A stretch of DNA of 64,000 nt from Adiantum capillus-veneris (GCA_014529385.2 CM043952.1:69075370-69139369), one strand, 5' to 3'. Shown: positions 10,051 to 20,592, numbered from the stretch's first letter. Notes: a model not told the origin generated them from the sequence alone. Made by a program: numbers and translations.

Positions 10051-10932
10051 TTATTGTCGTTGTCGCCTTTCTTGAGTGATTTGCTGTAGAAACGCATCAT
10101 AGCGCATAGAGTCACTTGCCATTAATGGGCCAAATTTTTTTGACTTATACATGAAGAAGCCCGTGTAAAATGCTTCTTCAAATGTCTGGAGATGGTAGCT
10201 TGGCAGAAACATCAGCCGTTTGAAATAAGCATACAATACTGGCTCTGTCGGTGGCCCACTTAGACCGTATGACAATTCTGAGATGCTTCTTTCAGTATTC
10301 ATATACTCTGATGTCCAGCTTTCTGAGAAGGTTGTGAGACAGGCCAAAAATGTGCGAGCTATTTTACATAGCATCTTGTCGGATAGGTGAGGAGAGCCTC
10401 CGAATTCTGCTATGGCGCCCTGCAGGGTTTTCACCATGTAAGAACCGGATATTCTCTCTCCCTGTGCTAGCCCTGGCATTACTGGATAATTCAGCCATGT
10501 CGGATTTCTGCTCTGTAGTGCTTTATGTTGGCTGTAGGTGTATGCTCGGGGAGTTGGGCAAAACGTTCTGTCATTCCTCAGCTCAGGCGGTGCGTTGACT
10601 AAGTGGATCAAGTTATGAGGATGGTCCAATAGCCATTGACGCCTCCACTTTGAGTGGCTGTCCACTATTCTGTTTTGTCGTTCCCTATCTTGTACTTCTC
10701 CTTCAAATACTGGCACTTGTTCTTCTTTTTCGAGCTGCCGTTGATGTGTTAGAGTTTCATACTTCAGCAGAGCATAAGGTAACATAGGCGCATTCCATTC
10801 TTGCGGTAGCTCTGCTGCTGTTCTGCCCGATTTGGAAAGCCCTTGTAGCAAATCCTTTTCGAGTTGCATAGCCTTGTACCATATCATTTTTGTTTGCTTT
10901 TCCATCTGCTCGGCTAGCCTCTGCTCTTCCAT
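10051..10932 (-). pseudogene. Element B 3' ORF region, part 4 (C-terminal)
   Basis: 293 codons in the same frame as part 3, separated by one in-frame TAG at about 10983-10986. The first 80 residues are charged and helical (EEQRLAEQMEKQTKMIWYKA). The remainder is globular in composition, with RWQ/W-rich stretches such as KWRRQWLLDHPHNL and a Q/R-rich end. No known domain is recognised. It ends only about 35 bases before the polypurine tract, so it is the last coding part of B. It is unlike the env-like ORFs I know: no signal peptide or membrane segment is visible. Function unknown. Confidence 0.6.
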
Positions 10933-10986
10933 CTTCGTGACTGAATCTTCTTCTATCTCTTGGTCTTTGGAGCCGGTTTGATCAGT

Positions 10987-11424
10987 CTACGTATGTGCCT
11001 CCTGTTCATATGAATCTTCGTCGTACTCATCTTGACCCCCATAAACTTCGGCGAGTCCAGCCAAATTCGTTGTTACTGGCTCCATGTGCACTCGTCCCTG
11101 TCCTTGGTGCTGCCCTGCACTTTGTAGACTTGTGATTTGTGCGGTCATTGTTCTACTATTGATTTGTAGAGCTTGAAATTCCATGTCTTTTTTAGCGGCC
11201 GACTCCTCTAACTGTTTTATCCTGATGTGCAGGTTTTCATTTTCTTCCCTGCGTGATTTGGAAACAATGCTTTCCATCTCACTGTCAGGAGCTGGTCTTT
11301 GTTGTTGTTCACTTTGCAAATCTGAAATTTGTCTTTGTAGTTCACCTTCTGCTCTAAGCGCACTTTCAGCAATCATTAAACGTTGTTTTCTTTCTAACTC
11401 CAGCTCCCTCTTTAGTGCAGCCAC
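10987..11424 (-). pseudogene. Element B 3' ORF region, part 3 (coiled coil)
   Basis: 145 codons beginning with a heptad-rich segment (ALKRELELERKQRLMIAES) and continuing through another helix (IRIKQLEESAAKKDMEFQAL) to an acidic tail (YGGQDEYDEDSYEQEA). The frame is open upstream to about 11520, overlapping the end of part 2, so a single indel separates parts 2 and 3. It probably forms an oligomerising stalk; this is inferred from composition only. Confidence 0.6.
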
Positions 11425-11519
11425 TTCTTCTTCTGGATGGACTACTGGTGTTGTTGGTAGCGACGTTTTTTGCTTTTTAGCGCGTTCGATTTCTCTTGCT
11501 TGGATATCTGTTACTGCTC

Positions 11520-12662
11520 TTAATCTTTGACTTCAATTTGTAAGTCATCAATGACGACTTGCAAACTTGTGATGGCCTCTAGCACATCTTGCTTTTCCTT
11601 TTCCAACTGTTGGATGTGTTCGTCTCTTTCACTGACATCTTCAAGGAACACGTTTATTGTATCTTCACATATGGCATTGAAGTCTTCCGATTCCTGTAAA
11701 TTGTCCTTGAGAAGATTTACTGTGCCTTTGAGCCCCAATATTTCAGTATCTCTGATGCTGATCAGCTTTATAGTGTCTTCCCTTTGCTCCTGCAGTCTCT
11801 GAACTTCCTCATCAGTTTTTTGTAGCTTCATTTTGTTGGACCGGTTCTGATCAGCTAACCATTGACTGTGTAGTCTTGTTCGGTTTAGTATTGTCACCAT
11901 TGACTGCAAATCTTCATCTATAGTAGCTTCCAGCTCAATTTCTTGAGAGGAGGAAGCTTTATCTTTAGACTGATCCACCACCTTTTGCTTGCCTTTATCA
12001 CTTTGTGATATGGTTCCAGTGTTTTGGTGTCTATATGTTCCTTCTTCTTCTTCCTGTTCACTGGGCGGTGTGTGAACTCTGTCATCTCGATGTGAGCTTT
12101 CTGAATGTGAAGTAGATTCAGCAGGTGGGCTAGATTGCCTCTCACTTGTATCTGGCCTTGGAGATGGCGGCGGTGTCTCCTGATCACGTGAAGTCGGCCT
12201 CAGCTGATCTCTCAAAGTTTGGAGATCCTCCTCTTCTAGTAGCAGTTCTGGCTCATCCGTCACATTTCTTTCTTGGATGTATTTCTCGAACCAGCCCAGC
12301 TCAAAAGCTGGGTTGTTTCTATTCTTCGTTCTCAGTGTGAAAGTGCTACTAGACGGTTTCCAAGTGGCGCCTACATCGCCTCGTAGAGATCTTTCTAGAG
12401 CAAACCCTTCTAGCATCCTTTCCATCTTTGCTATCTTCTGCAACCTGGTGTTGTTTTCCATTTCCGCTTTTCGCTTCTTTAGTCGGGCATCTTCCTCTTC
12501 AGTTCTTTTTTCTTCAGCCATCTTTTCTTGTGTACTTCTTGTCACTCTTTCCAACTTGCGTCCTCCAATGGTATTAATAGATGCCGGTACTTTCCTTTGT
12601 GATCCGTCTTCGCTATTTTCCCTTAATACCAGCCAGTCATTCTGATGAGGGGCAGGTGGCAA
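11520..12662 (-). pseudogene. Element B 3' ORF region, part 2 (acidic and coiled coil)
   Basis: 380 codons. There is a basic-acidic helical start (EEKRTEEEDARLKKRKAEM), then a serine/proline-rich low-complexity middle (about residues 165-230, with EQEEEEG), then a long coiled coil (about residues 245-380, DEEVQRLQEQREDTIKLI and HIQQLEKEKQDVLEAI). No catalytic or zinc motif is seen. The frame differs from part 1 and part 3, indicating indels near 12670-12740 and 11500. The organisation recalls structural or scaffolding proteins, but no function can be assigned. Confidence 0.6.
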
Positions 12663-12739
12663 CTGATCTACCGCGCCTATGGCATGGTATATTACTCTGG
12701 TTAGAGGACTTCTCCTCCTGCAATGTAATTGGGTCTGTT

Positions 12740-13456
12740 CTACCTTAGCTTTGTCATTTCTTCAAATAGATATGACGCGTGATCTATGTAGAACTCACGG
12801 GTCATTCCCATAGCCCATGTCAATGTGGTTGAGATGCTCCTGTGCGGTGTAGTGTATCTTGGCGGCCTTTTGCTGTAGCTCAACAAACACTGACTGTAGA
12901 TCTGTGTCAACTCTCTTACTTCTGGGTTTGCTATGAGTTCGAAAGAAGGTAGTTTGGACTTTTGCAAGTAAATTGTGAGATTTTTCCTTCTTTCTCTCAT
13001 GTTTGCTCCTTGATCTGACAGTTTCAATGCCTCTTTGATGATCTCTTTGGTGATCTGGATCTCCATCACTTCATTATCCATGCCTGCCACTCTGCAAGTT
13101 TCATCTTCTTGGATAGTCTCTATTAGATGATGTACCCTCTTGAAATCTATCCCTACTGGTGGTAGTGACACAAAGTTCCTCAAGCCGACTTTTTTGAGCC
13201 ATGACCTTTGCGGTGATCTTTTCAAGTAATTCTCTGCCTCCTTGGGAATCATCACCGTATCCACTAAGTTTCTTTTGTCATCCACATATGAACCTTGATA
13301 TATCTGAAAGGCCGCTTCTTGTTGCACATCTGCAGGTATCCATGTGGCTGCTGGCTTTAAAGAATTGGGTAGAAGTGCATAGGGTGTTGCACCTTCCGTT
13401 GCCAGGTTCTTGCCTTTTCTTTTTCCCTGAGAATCCTCCATAGATCCTGTCATCAC
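12740..13456 (-). pseudogene. Element B 3' ORF region, part 1 (N-terminal)
   Basis: 238 codons from the first ATG pair (MMTGSMEDSQGKRKGKN) to a stop at 12740. It looks globular and mixed alpha/beta, with GIDFKRVHHLIETIQEDETC and NPEVRELTQIYSQCLLSY. It does not resemble gag, pol, env or a transposase as far as I can tell. It lies about 2.8 kb downstream of the second protease-like ORF. If read through with parts 2-4 it gives a product of about 1,130 residues. Confidence 0.58.
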
Positions 13457-13730
13457 AATTATCAGTTAATGCACAAACATAGTACTACTCTCCTAAATTG
13501 ATTACCACTTAATCATGCATCTAGATGAGCCTTCTTAATCCCAAGATTAGTTAAGATAAAATGTTAGCAGATAGACAAGTTCTTCCATTGTGCGACTTTG
13601 GCGGCTTTAAATTGATGTTGTTGGTGAAGGAGAACAAGTCCAAATGCCTTGAAACTTTATGTGGTGTATTCTCTCATGGCATGTAAGGTCACTCCATAAG
13701 CCAAAGCTCAAAATTTGCTACTTTTTCTTA

Positions 13731-13746
13731 GTCTATCGCGATAGAC
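13731..13746. repeat. Palindrome copy 1, GTCTATCGCGATAGAC
   Basis: Perfect 16-bp inverted repeat with no spacer, preceded by A or T and followed by TGG. Confidence 0.9.
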
Positions 13747-14030
13747 TGGCATTTTTTTGATCTGGGTCCTTTTTTGCATTTGTGAATCCACCACTTGGTT
13801 TCCCATACCTTGCACATGGTCTGATCCCCTTTTCACCTCAAATGAATGTCAAGTGACCCCTTTTTGGATCAACTCCCAATTTTCCAGATTCCCTTCAAGA
13901 GAGATGTTGGTCTATCTCCTTCATTTTGTGTTGTTTTGGGCTCAAACTTAGTGGGTGGTCATCTTGCATCATGTTGAAGACAGCTGCTAATTCAGATTTT
14001 TGATAAGATGGTCCAGTATCCCTCTGCTTG

Positions 14031-14063
14031 GTCTATCGCGATAGACTGGGACCGCGATAGACT
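14031..14063. repeat. Palindrome copy 2 plus an adjacent half copy
   Basis: 14031-14046 is the perfect 16-mer. It is followed at once by GGGACCGCGATAGACTGGG, a second right half, giving a duplicated half-site. Confidence 0.9.
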
Positions 14064-14334
14064 GGGACTTAGTGCCAGTTTGTCATTTTCTGGCTTTGTG
14101 ACCATCTCTCTGCCTTCTCCCAGTTGATGCAAGGTTTCTTGACCCCTTACATGTAAATTTTACCTGTCTGCCCTTGAGAATTTCTGTTTTGACTCTGAGT
14201 TGTCTGCATGTCTTTCTCAGCTTGCTATATGAGTCCATCTTGGCACCAAATTTGGTGTACTGCCTTCATTTGCTTCCCCAAGTCTAGCTTATAAAAATTT
14301 GGAAAGTCTTTCCCCCCAAAAATTGTTGCAGCAA

Positions 14335-14350
14335 GTCTATCGCGATAGAC
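14335..14350. repeat. Palindrome copy 3
   Basis: Perfect GTCTATCGCGATAGAC with flanking A and T that extend the symmetry to 18 bp (AGTCTAT...ATAGACT). Confidence 0.9.
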
Positions 14351-14472
14351 TGAGCTTTTTGGCCAAAATAGATTTTTCTGGCACTTTGACTTGATATTGG
14401 TGGTTAACATTCCTTGTTCGCAACCCTCATGAAGCCAAAGTCAAAGTTTCCCTTATCTAAGTGCAAGTTCAA

Positions 14473-14488
14473 GTCTATCGCGATAGAC
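14473..14488. repeat. Palindrome copy 4
   Basis: Perfect 16-mer; with its flanks the symmetry extends to 18 bp. It is followed by gggcactttgtcattttt, similar to the sequence after copy 2. Confidence 0.9.
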
Positions 14489-16105
14489 TGGGCACTTTGT
14501 CATTTTTACCAGTTTTTTTATGTTAGTTGACATTCATGGTGTTAATAGGCCCTCCTAGACACACACATCAAGTTTTAATCAATTTAGCAGAATGTACTCC
14601 CTGTTTGCAGCACTTAGCTTGTCCTGAAGTCGAAGTAGACCACTTAGGTGATAGTCGCGGTTCCTTTTGGTCTTTGTATGATTCCGATTGTCTTCTACTT
14701 CCTTTTGACCTTCCATCCAAGCAGTCGGTTGTTGTTTTGGTGTTTGAAACACCAAGAACGACCATTTGGACGTCTTTCTGGCCTGTTGCCGGCATTTGCC
14801 CTAGTGGAAGAACTTTTTTCCCTGAGTGGACACATTCCATCTCGTAGTTGACCTCCTTTGGATGTTCCTTGTTGAATTTGGTGTAATTTTGTCACTTGGT
14901 CGGCCCGTTAGAGTATCGTGACGCTTTGTGCGGTTTTTGTCAGATAGGGACTTTAGGCTCCGTTTTGACGAACTTTTTCATAATCTAACCCTTCAGTCGG
15001 TTTGTCGAGGTCATTGGCTTGCTGTCTATGAATTTTGGCTCATTTATGATCACCTTGGTTTTGTCGCCCATTTGCAGGTCCTGGTAAATTAGGGTTTTTT
15101 GAGCGGCTTCCTTCACGCTTACCGAGGTCGTAGGCTCGATCCCTAAGCTATTAGCATTGTGCCTTTCACTTTTGGTCCCATTTGGTGGCCTCTAGGTCTC
15201 CCTAACAACATTCTACCGTATGTGTGCACAGGTTGTGATTGTGATGCCGGCTAGGTTTTGCGACTAACTGAAGTAAACAACACTTAGAGTCAGTGTTGAC
15301 GAGCATACCTCTCATATCTGATGTCGATCTGGCGACCATGCGCGATGGATGAGCTCCTGGAATTCTCAACTGCTGTAGGGAGCTCTCTCTCCCTCACTAT
15401 GGAAAATGACTCAAATGAGGGATTTCTAGCCTATTCTCTCTATATGTGATCGAGACTCCGACACCAAATTTTCCCATCTTTTACCTGTGGCCATAACTTT
15501 TTGCGAGATGTGGTTTAGGCTCGCAAATTTCCTGATTTGGACTTCGGTTGCTCCAATTTTACCATTTTTGTAGATTTCTCCTTTTGGAGGTCCCTTCATG
15601 ATGGTGGTCATTTTGCTCTGTCACCTTTGCAGTCCTTAATTTTTCTGTGTCTTTATTACCTTGCTCTGATCAGGCGTCTCTTCTTTTGTGTTTCCATCTG
15701 GATTGCGGATTTTTTTCAATAAATTTTGCTAGAAAATGGCTAAAATAAAGCAAATAAATCCCAAAATAACTCAAAAATAGCAATTCTAACCTAGAAAAAT
15801 ACCAATGAGAAGCAAAACACTTTGTAGCTCACTTTTCTCTCGTCTATGTACAATCTCGCTCACTATCGTCAACCTTGGCCTATTTTTTGCTGTTTTTAGA
15901 CAGTTTTTTGCCAGATTTGACTCTCTTTATAGTCTATACACATCCCTAGGGGCTCATGAATGATGATTTGGTCCCCAATTCTGATTAATTATGAGGGCAT
16001 ATTATTTTTCCAAAAATCACACAATAAAACGCAAAAAATGGTTGAAAAATTACTCGCAAACATTGCCCTCTAATATATGACATGATGAGTCCGCATTTGG
16101 AATGC

Positions 16106-16120
16106 CTCCCCCCCTCCTAG
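16106..16120 (-). other. Internal second polypurine tract of element B
   Basis: Identical over 15 bases to the tract at the 3' LTR (10003-10017). The upstream minus-strand context is also alike: TGTCGT, then GAC, then ACTAGGAGG, in both places. Confidence 0.75.
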
Positions 16121-16281
16121 TCGGAGTCTTCCCGGACGACAGGGTATCGTCAAGGGTATGTGTTGTGCATGGGTTTGAACTGGTGCTAATGCAGGCCTTG
16201 TAATATAGCCCTATATGCATGTACGATCAATGCATGTAGAAAGAATGTATGTAGTGCAAGAGGAAGGTATAAGCGATTCGC

Positions 16282-17583
16282 TTATTGGCATTTGTCGTCG
16301 AGGTTTCCTGTTGTATCTTGAATTGGCTGGCAGATTTTCTTTGCAAGTAGTAGTTGTAACTCCGCCGCCCGTTGTTTGATTGTTTTCCACTGGTTTTGAA
16401 TTGGTGTATGTGGTTCCTTTGAAATCGCTATTGTCGTATCTGGTGGAACATTCTCTCTTGCTCCCTTGATGATTTGTGTTTGATACATCCTTGTAGTTTT
16501 CGTTGTTGATTTTGTTTGTTTCCTCGTGCTGTTTGTATGATGTTGCTTGACCTTGACGGTTGTAGATCGCTGCACGATTGTCATCTTTGTCCGCCCTTCT
16601 TTTGTTGTTGGCTCGTTTTGAATTGGCACTTTTGGCCTCCATACCAATATAGTCCGTTGCGTATTTGACAGATTGACTATGTTTCTTTGAAGATTTGCTG
16701 GCTTTCGGTGTTGTGTCTGTTCTTCAAACTCCTCTTTTATAGGAATTAGGCTATCGCGCCTTATCCACACTTTGTATTGCCGCTTTTGATGTAATTGTGC
16801 CTCGCTCAGCTCTGTACGCCGTACCCAAACTTGCCTGGTTCCCTGCATGGTTGCTGATTTTTGATAAGACGTTGCTGGACTTGTAAACTTTGTTTGTTGT
16901 TGGACAGATTTTTGCGGTTGTATTGAGTTTTGTTTCCTCCTTGATATGAATTGGTTATATGATAAGAAGGGTTCTGAAAAGTTTTCCTTTCTGAACAGTG
17001 CCTCATTCGTATCCAAATCAATGAATACCCTGTTAGCTTTCATCCATGACACTGCTAAGATACACGGAGTTGCTGATCTACTTGGTGGCAGTACATGGAA
17101 TTTTGTAGTGTACAGGTGTGCCTGCACTATGATTGGTATTATAATAGACCACATCGTGGTCACCTCATCACCCGACGCTACTTTCAACCTGTGTGTCTCT
17201 AGAATCGTCTTCATTGGTCCAAGTTTCTGAAAGAGCTCAAAGCTGATGACATTCATTTTTGCTCCAGTGTCAAGCAATGCGTAGATTTCAACTTGTTTTG
17301 TGCCTGCATAAGCTTTTATGTAAGGACTACACCATGTATCTTCCAAGTCGTTGATGATGCTATCGTCCTGAGCCCTAAGGTCTGTCATGGTCTTTTCTAA
17401 TTCGTCGCTTTGTATATCCGCTTCGATTGTTTGGGATGTTGAAAGAGGATATTTGTCAGTCATCATTGGGGTGACCACGTTTATTGTCCTGAGAACTTTG
17501 CTTTCGTTTAGCAATCCGTTCCTTTGCTTCTTGTTGTGCCTGGTCTTGAATTCGTTGTTGTTCTTGTCTATATGTTTTTCCAT
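16282..17583 (-). CDS. Element B post-integrase ORF with retropepsin-like domain
   Basis: 433 codons directly downstream of the integrase C-terminus, overlapping its ORF by about 128 bases in another frame. Residues about 85-200 look like a retroviral aspartic protease: ALLDTGAKMNVIS with DTG at 105-107, then a beta-rich stretch, then CILAVSWMKANRVFIDLDT, matching the conserved ILG-W-ID block near the end of the fold. The remaining 230 residues are very basic and rich in Q, T and K, with no domain. B already has a normal DSG protease before RT (22141-22149), so this is an extra copy in an unusual place. ATG start chosen as the first in frame. The ORF is uninterrupted, in contrast to most of B. 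Confidence 0.72.
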   Translation of the reverse strand: MEKHIDKNNNEFKTRHNKKQRNGLLNESKVLRTINVVTPMMTDKYPLSTSQTIEADIQSDELEKTMTDLRAQDDSIINDLEDTWCSPYIKAYAGTKQVEIYALLDTGAKMNVISFELFQKLGPMKTILETHRLKVASGDEVTTMWSIIIPIIVQAHLYTTKFHVLPPSRSATPCILAVSWMKANRVFIDLDTNEALFRKENFSEPFLSYNQFISRRKQNSIQPQKSVQQQTKFTSPATSYQKSATMQGTRQVWVRRTELSEAQLHQKRQYKVWIRRDSLIPIKEEFEEQTQHRKPANLQRNIVNLSNTQRTILVWRPKVPIQNEPTTKEGRTKMTIVQRSTTVKVKQHHTNSTRKQTKSTTKTTRMYQTQIIKGARENVPPDTTIAISKEPHTPIQNQWKTIKQRAAELQLLLAKKICQPIQDTTGNLDDKCQ

Positions 17584-18016
17584 AATGTAGTGGAAACAAC
17601 ATTTCCGGTGTTAAAGGGAGATGATATTTTTTTAAACGACACCCACTAATCCAGTTCGGCATTTCTTTTCCATCTAGTGTCGACAGTTTTACTGCTCCGC
17701 TGGACGATATTTCTTGGATCAAATAAGGTCCCATGCCCCTTTTCTTTATCTTTTTGGCATGATGTTTAAGGGTGTATACTAAAACATAGTCGCCCGTTTT
17801 AAAGTCCTTGTTCTTGACATGTTTGTCAAAAAACTCTTTTTGTTGTCTTTTTTTTGCATAGATGGCCGCTACAACGTTGAGTCGTAACTCATCTAATTTT
17901 TCAAGGTCCTCTAACCGCTCTGAAAGTTCATGCCCCATCCAGTCCAACTGTTTTGCTACCCTTAGTGTGGGGATCAAAAGGTCAATAGGCAATATTTCAT
18001 TTAACCCATATACCAT
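17456..18016 (-). pseudogene. Element B integrase C-terminal domain
   Basis: The sequence VYGLNEILPIDLLIPTLR continues the integrase in a frame shifted by one base relative to the main pol ORF; the break is near 18020. Residues about 70-130 contain FKTGDYVLVY and RGMGPYLIQEI, the GPY/F domain of Ty3/gypsy integrases. The tail is charged (QEAKERIAKRKQSSQDNK). There is no chromodomain, which fits the non-chromovirus branch. Confidence 0.85.
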
Positions 18017-20592
18017 ATTAAATGGTGGAATGTTGTTTTATATGCAACTTGATAAGCCCACAATGCCGAATAGAGCATCTGATCCCAATCTATTCTTGTT
18101 TCACTAACCAGTTTCGTGAGAACCGTGCACAATACTTTGTTGGTCGCTTCCGCTTGGCCATTGGCTTGTGGATGATAGGGTGCAGATTTATGATGAATTA
18201 CCATAAACTCATTTAAGAGATGTTGGATAACTTCATTTACAAAGTGTGTCCCTCTATCACTTACCATCTCGATTGGAAGGCCATAACGTGTAAACACATA
18301 TTCATATAAGAATTGTGTCGTGGTTCTAGCGTCTGCTTTCGTTGTGGCTTTTGCTTCCACCCATTTGGTCATGTAGTCCGTGGCCACTATGATATATTGT
18401 GGTTGTGAACGATACAATGGTGGAGTGATAGGACCAACAAAGTCCAATCCCCATTTAGCGAATGCTCGAGCACTCATCATTGGTCTTACAGGCATTTCGT
18501 CTCTTTTAACTGGTACCTTAGTGCGTTGACATTCATCACACCTTTTCACGAATTCTGCTGCGTCTTGAAACATGGTCAGCCACCAAATCCCTGCAACCAT
18601 AATGATTTTTACGGTTCTCTCTGCTGAAAAATGACCACCTGCTATGCTTGCATGAGCTTGTTCCAATAATGGAAAGTAGTCATTTTCATGAGGAACTAAC
18701 CTCAGCTGGTCATCAGTTCCTCTTTTATACAATTGGTCACTAATGATGGTATACCTATTCGCTTCGATTTGTAAAGCCTTTTGTTTGCCTTTAGACCAAT
18801 CTCCTGGCAACTCCTTATTAGTCAAATAATCCACAATAGCATGACTCCATGAGGGTGCTACTGTCACTTGGTATAATGTGGCATAATCCACAGTGGTATT
18901 GGATGTGCAAAAGTCGCATTTCTTGATGTAATTGGCTACATCGCCTGCCATTCCTGGCCAATACGCTCCAAGTCTTCTTAATTGTGCATACATCATTTGA
19001 TTTCCTCTATGGAATCCCCCTGTTTGTGTGTGGGCCTCCTCTAGATACGCTTCGTACTCCTCTGGGCCTATACACAATCTTAGAATCCCATCGTTTCCAT
19101 GATGGTACATTCTTCCCGCAAGCATTGTGTAATTTCGTGCTTGTCTAATGTCTTCCACCGTGTGTTTGTCGTCAAGATTCATTCCATATGTCAGCAACGG
19201 AATAATTTTCTCTGACCATTTCGGTAGCATCTCTATATTAAATAGGTATGCGTATGGGAGATCATCATCTACTCCGGTAGCTTTTTCGCCATGTAGTAAT
19301 CGAGAAAGGTGGTCTGCTCTTTGATGAGTTTTTCCTTTCTTAACCACTACCGTAAAATCAAACTCCAGCAACACAATGAACCATCTTACAATTCGTCCCG
19401 TGTTGCAAGGTTTGTTTACTAAGTATAAGAGTGCCTGATGATCCACAAAGAATGTGAATTTGTTCACGAGTAAGTAATGCCGAAATTTCTTTACGGCATA
19501 TATCATACCCAATCCTTCTCTTTCAGTGGTAGTATAATTCTTTTCTGCACTGTTGAGTTGTCTACTAGCATAACTGATTGGAAAATCCGTCTTTCCCTCA
19601 TCTGGTTGTGCTAGTATACAGCCTATTGCAAATGCCGAAGCATCTACATGTACATGGAAGATCTTTGACCAATCTGGTGCTTTTAGAATTGGTGCAGATA
19701 CCAATGCATCTTTTAATTTCTGGAATGACTCCTCACATTCATTTGTCCAAATGAAGAGCGTGATTAGACTATACAAGGGTTTTGCTATTACAGCGTACAT
19801 GTAGATAAAACGTCGATAGTATCCACAATGTCCCATAAATGATTGTACCTCTCGTACAGTGTTTGGTCTTGGCAATTCTATGATCACCTTCACCGTGTCT
19901 TCATCAGTGGTAATTCCATTAGCCGACACTATGTGGCCTAAGATTTTACCTTGTCGTACCATGAATACGCATTTTTCTGGGTTGAGGCAAATCCTATACA
20001 TTCTGCATTTTTCGAATATCTTTCTCAGATGATCTATATGGTCTTCTCTCAATAGAGAATAGACACACAAGTCGTCCATGTAAATATCCAAGAATTTTCG
20101 CAAGTATTCTTTAAAAGCATGTGTCATTAATCTCTGAAATGTGGTTGGAGCATTGGTCAAGCCAAATGGCATTACCCTAAACGCATATATGCCCCATTCT
20201 GTTGCAAATGCTGTTTTGTATTGATCTTCTAGTTTGACCCCCAATTGGTTATAACCAGAGAATCCATCCATAAAGCTATAGGCTTGCTTGCCAACCACTC
20301 GTTCCAGGACGTGTTCAGTGATAGGTAGAGGGTAGTTGTCTCTTATAGTTGATGCGTTTACCTTCTTGAGATTTACACACACTCGTAATTTCCCGTTTTT
20401 CTTAGGTACCACCACTATCGGGGACACCCATTCCATGTGTTCTATCTCATAAATAAATTCAGCCTCCATAAGTTTGTCTATCTCCTCTTTTATCCTTTTG
20501 GCGAATGTCTCATTGTACGTGTATGGACGTTGTTTGCTTGGCTTTGCATCAGACTTCAGAGGGATTGAATGTTCACAAATGTTAGGATCCAC
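18001..20592 (-). CDS. Element B RT-RNase H-double zinc-integrase
   Basis: 863 codons. RT spans about residues 30-210 with active site YMDD (171-174). RNase H spans about 312-430, with D317, E357 or E359, D384 and D427 as candidate catalytic residues. Two HHCC modules follow: H521, H528, C559, C562 and H647, H654, C685, C688, both with spacing H-x6-H-x30-C-x2-C. The integrase core has D717, D779 and E815 (D-x61-D-x35-E). Upstream, an in-frame TAG near 20614 separates it from the linker ORF. The first ATG is not the natural start, since homology begins earlier. The duplicated zinc module is the odd feature; one copy is the rule in gypsy integrases. Confidence 0.92.
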   Translation of the reverse strand: MDPNICEHSIPLKSDAKPSKQRPYTYNETFAKRIKEEIDKLMEAEFIYEIEHMEWVSPIVVVPKKNGKLRVCVNLKKVNASTIRDNYPLPITEHVLERVVGKQAYSFMDGFSGYNQLGVKLEDQYKTAFATEWGIYAFRVMPFGLTNAPTTFQRLMTHAFKEYLRKFLDIYMDDLCVYSLLREDHIDHLRKIFEKCRMYRICLNPEKCVFMVRQGKILGHIVSANGITTDEDTVKVIIELPRPNTVREVQSFMGHCGYYRRFIYMYAVIAKPLYSLITLFIWTNECEESFQKLKDALVSAPILKAPDWSKIFHVHVDASAFAIGCILAQPDEGKTDFPISYASRQLNSAEKNYTTTEREGLGMIYAVKKFRHYLLVNKFTFFVDHQALLYLVNKPCNTGRIVRWFIVLLEFDFTVVVKKGKTHQRADHLSRLLHGEKATGVDDDLPYAYLFNIEMLPKWSEKIIPLLTYGMNLDDKHTVEDIRQARNYTMLAGRMYHHGNDGILRLCIGPEEYEAYLEEAHTQTGGFHRGNQMMYAQLRRLGAYWPGMAGDVANYIKKCDFCTSNTTVDYATLYQVTVAPSWSHAIVDYLTNKELPGDWSKGKQKALQIEANRYTIISDQLYKRGTDDQLRLVPHENDYFPLLEQAHASIAGGHFSAERTVKIIMVAGIWWLTMFQDAAEFVKRCDECQRTKVPVKRDEMPVRPMMSARAFAKWGLDFVGPITPPLYRSQPQYIIVATDYMTKWVEAKATTKADARTTTQFLYEYVFTRYGLPIEMVSDRGTHFVNEVIQHLLNEFMVIHHKSAPYHPQANGQAEATNKVLCTVLTKLVSETRIDWDQMLYSALWAYQVAYKTTFHHLIWYMG

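Larger units (their letters stand above)
13457..16210 (-). other. Noncoding spacer of element B with palindromes and an internal polypurine tract
   Basis: No convincing gene lies here on either strand; short ORFs have no domain content. The 13731-14488 part carries four full copies and one half copy of the 16-bp palindrome. The 16106-16120 part repeats the element's polypurine tract exactly. 14520-15720 is of higher complexity and could be captured sequence, but I cannot identify a source. Confidence 0.6.

Noticed and set aside
10051-13456. Env-like gene in element B
   Set aside because: No signal peptide, membrane segment or furin-like site; coiled coils alone are not enough.
14527-15722. 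Captured host gene in the B spacer
   Set aside because: Several short ORFs on both strands but no domain or splice pattern I can support.
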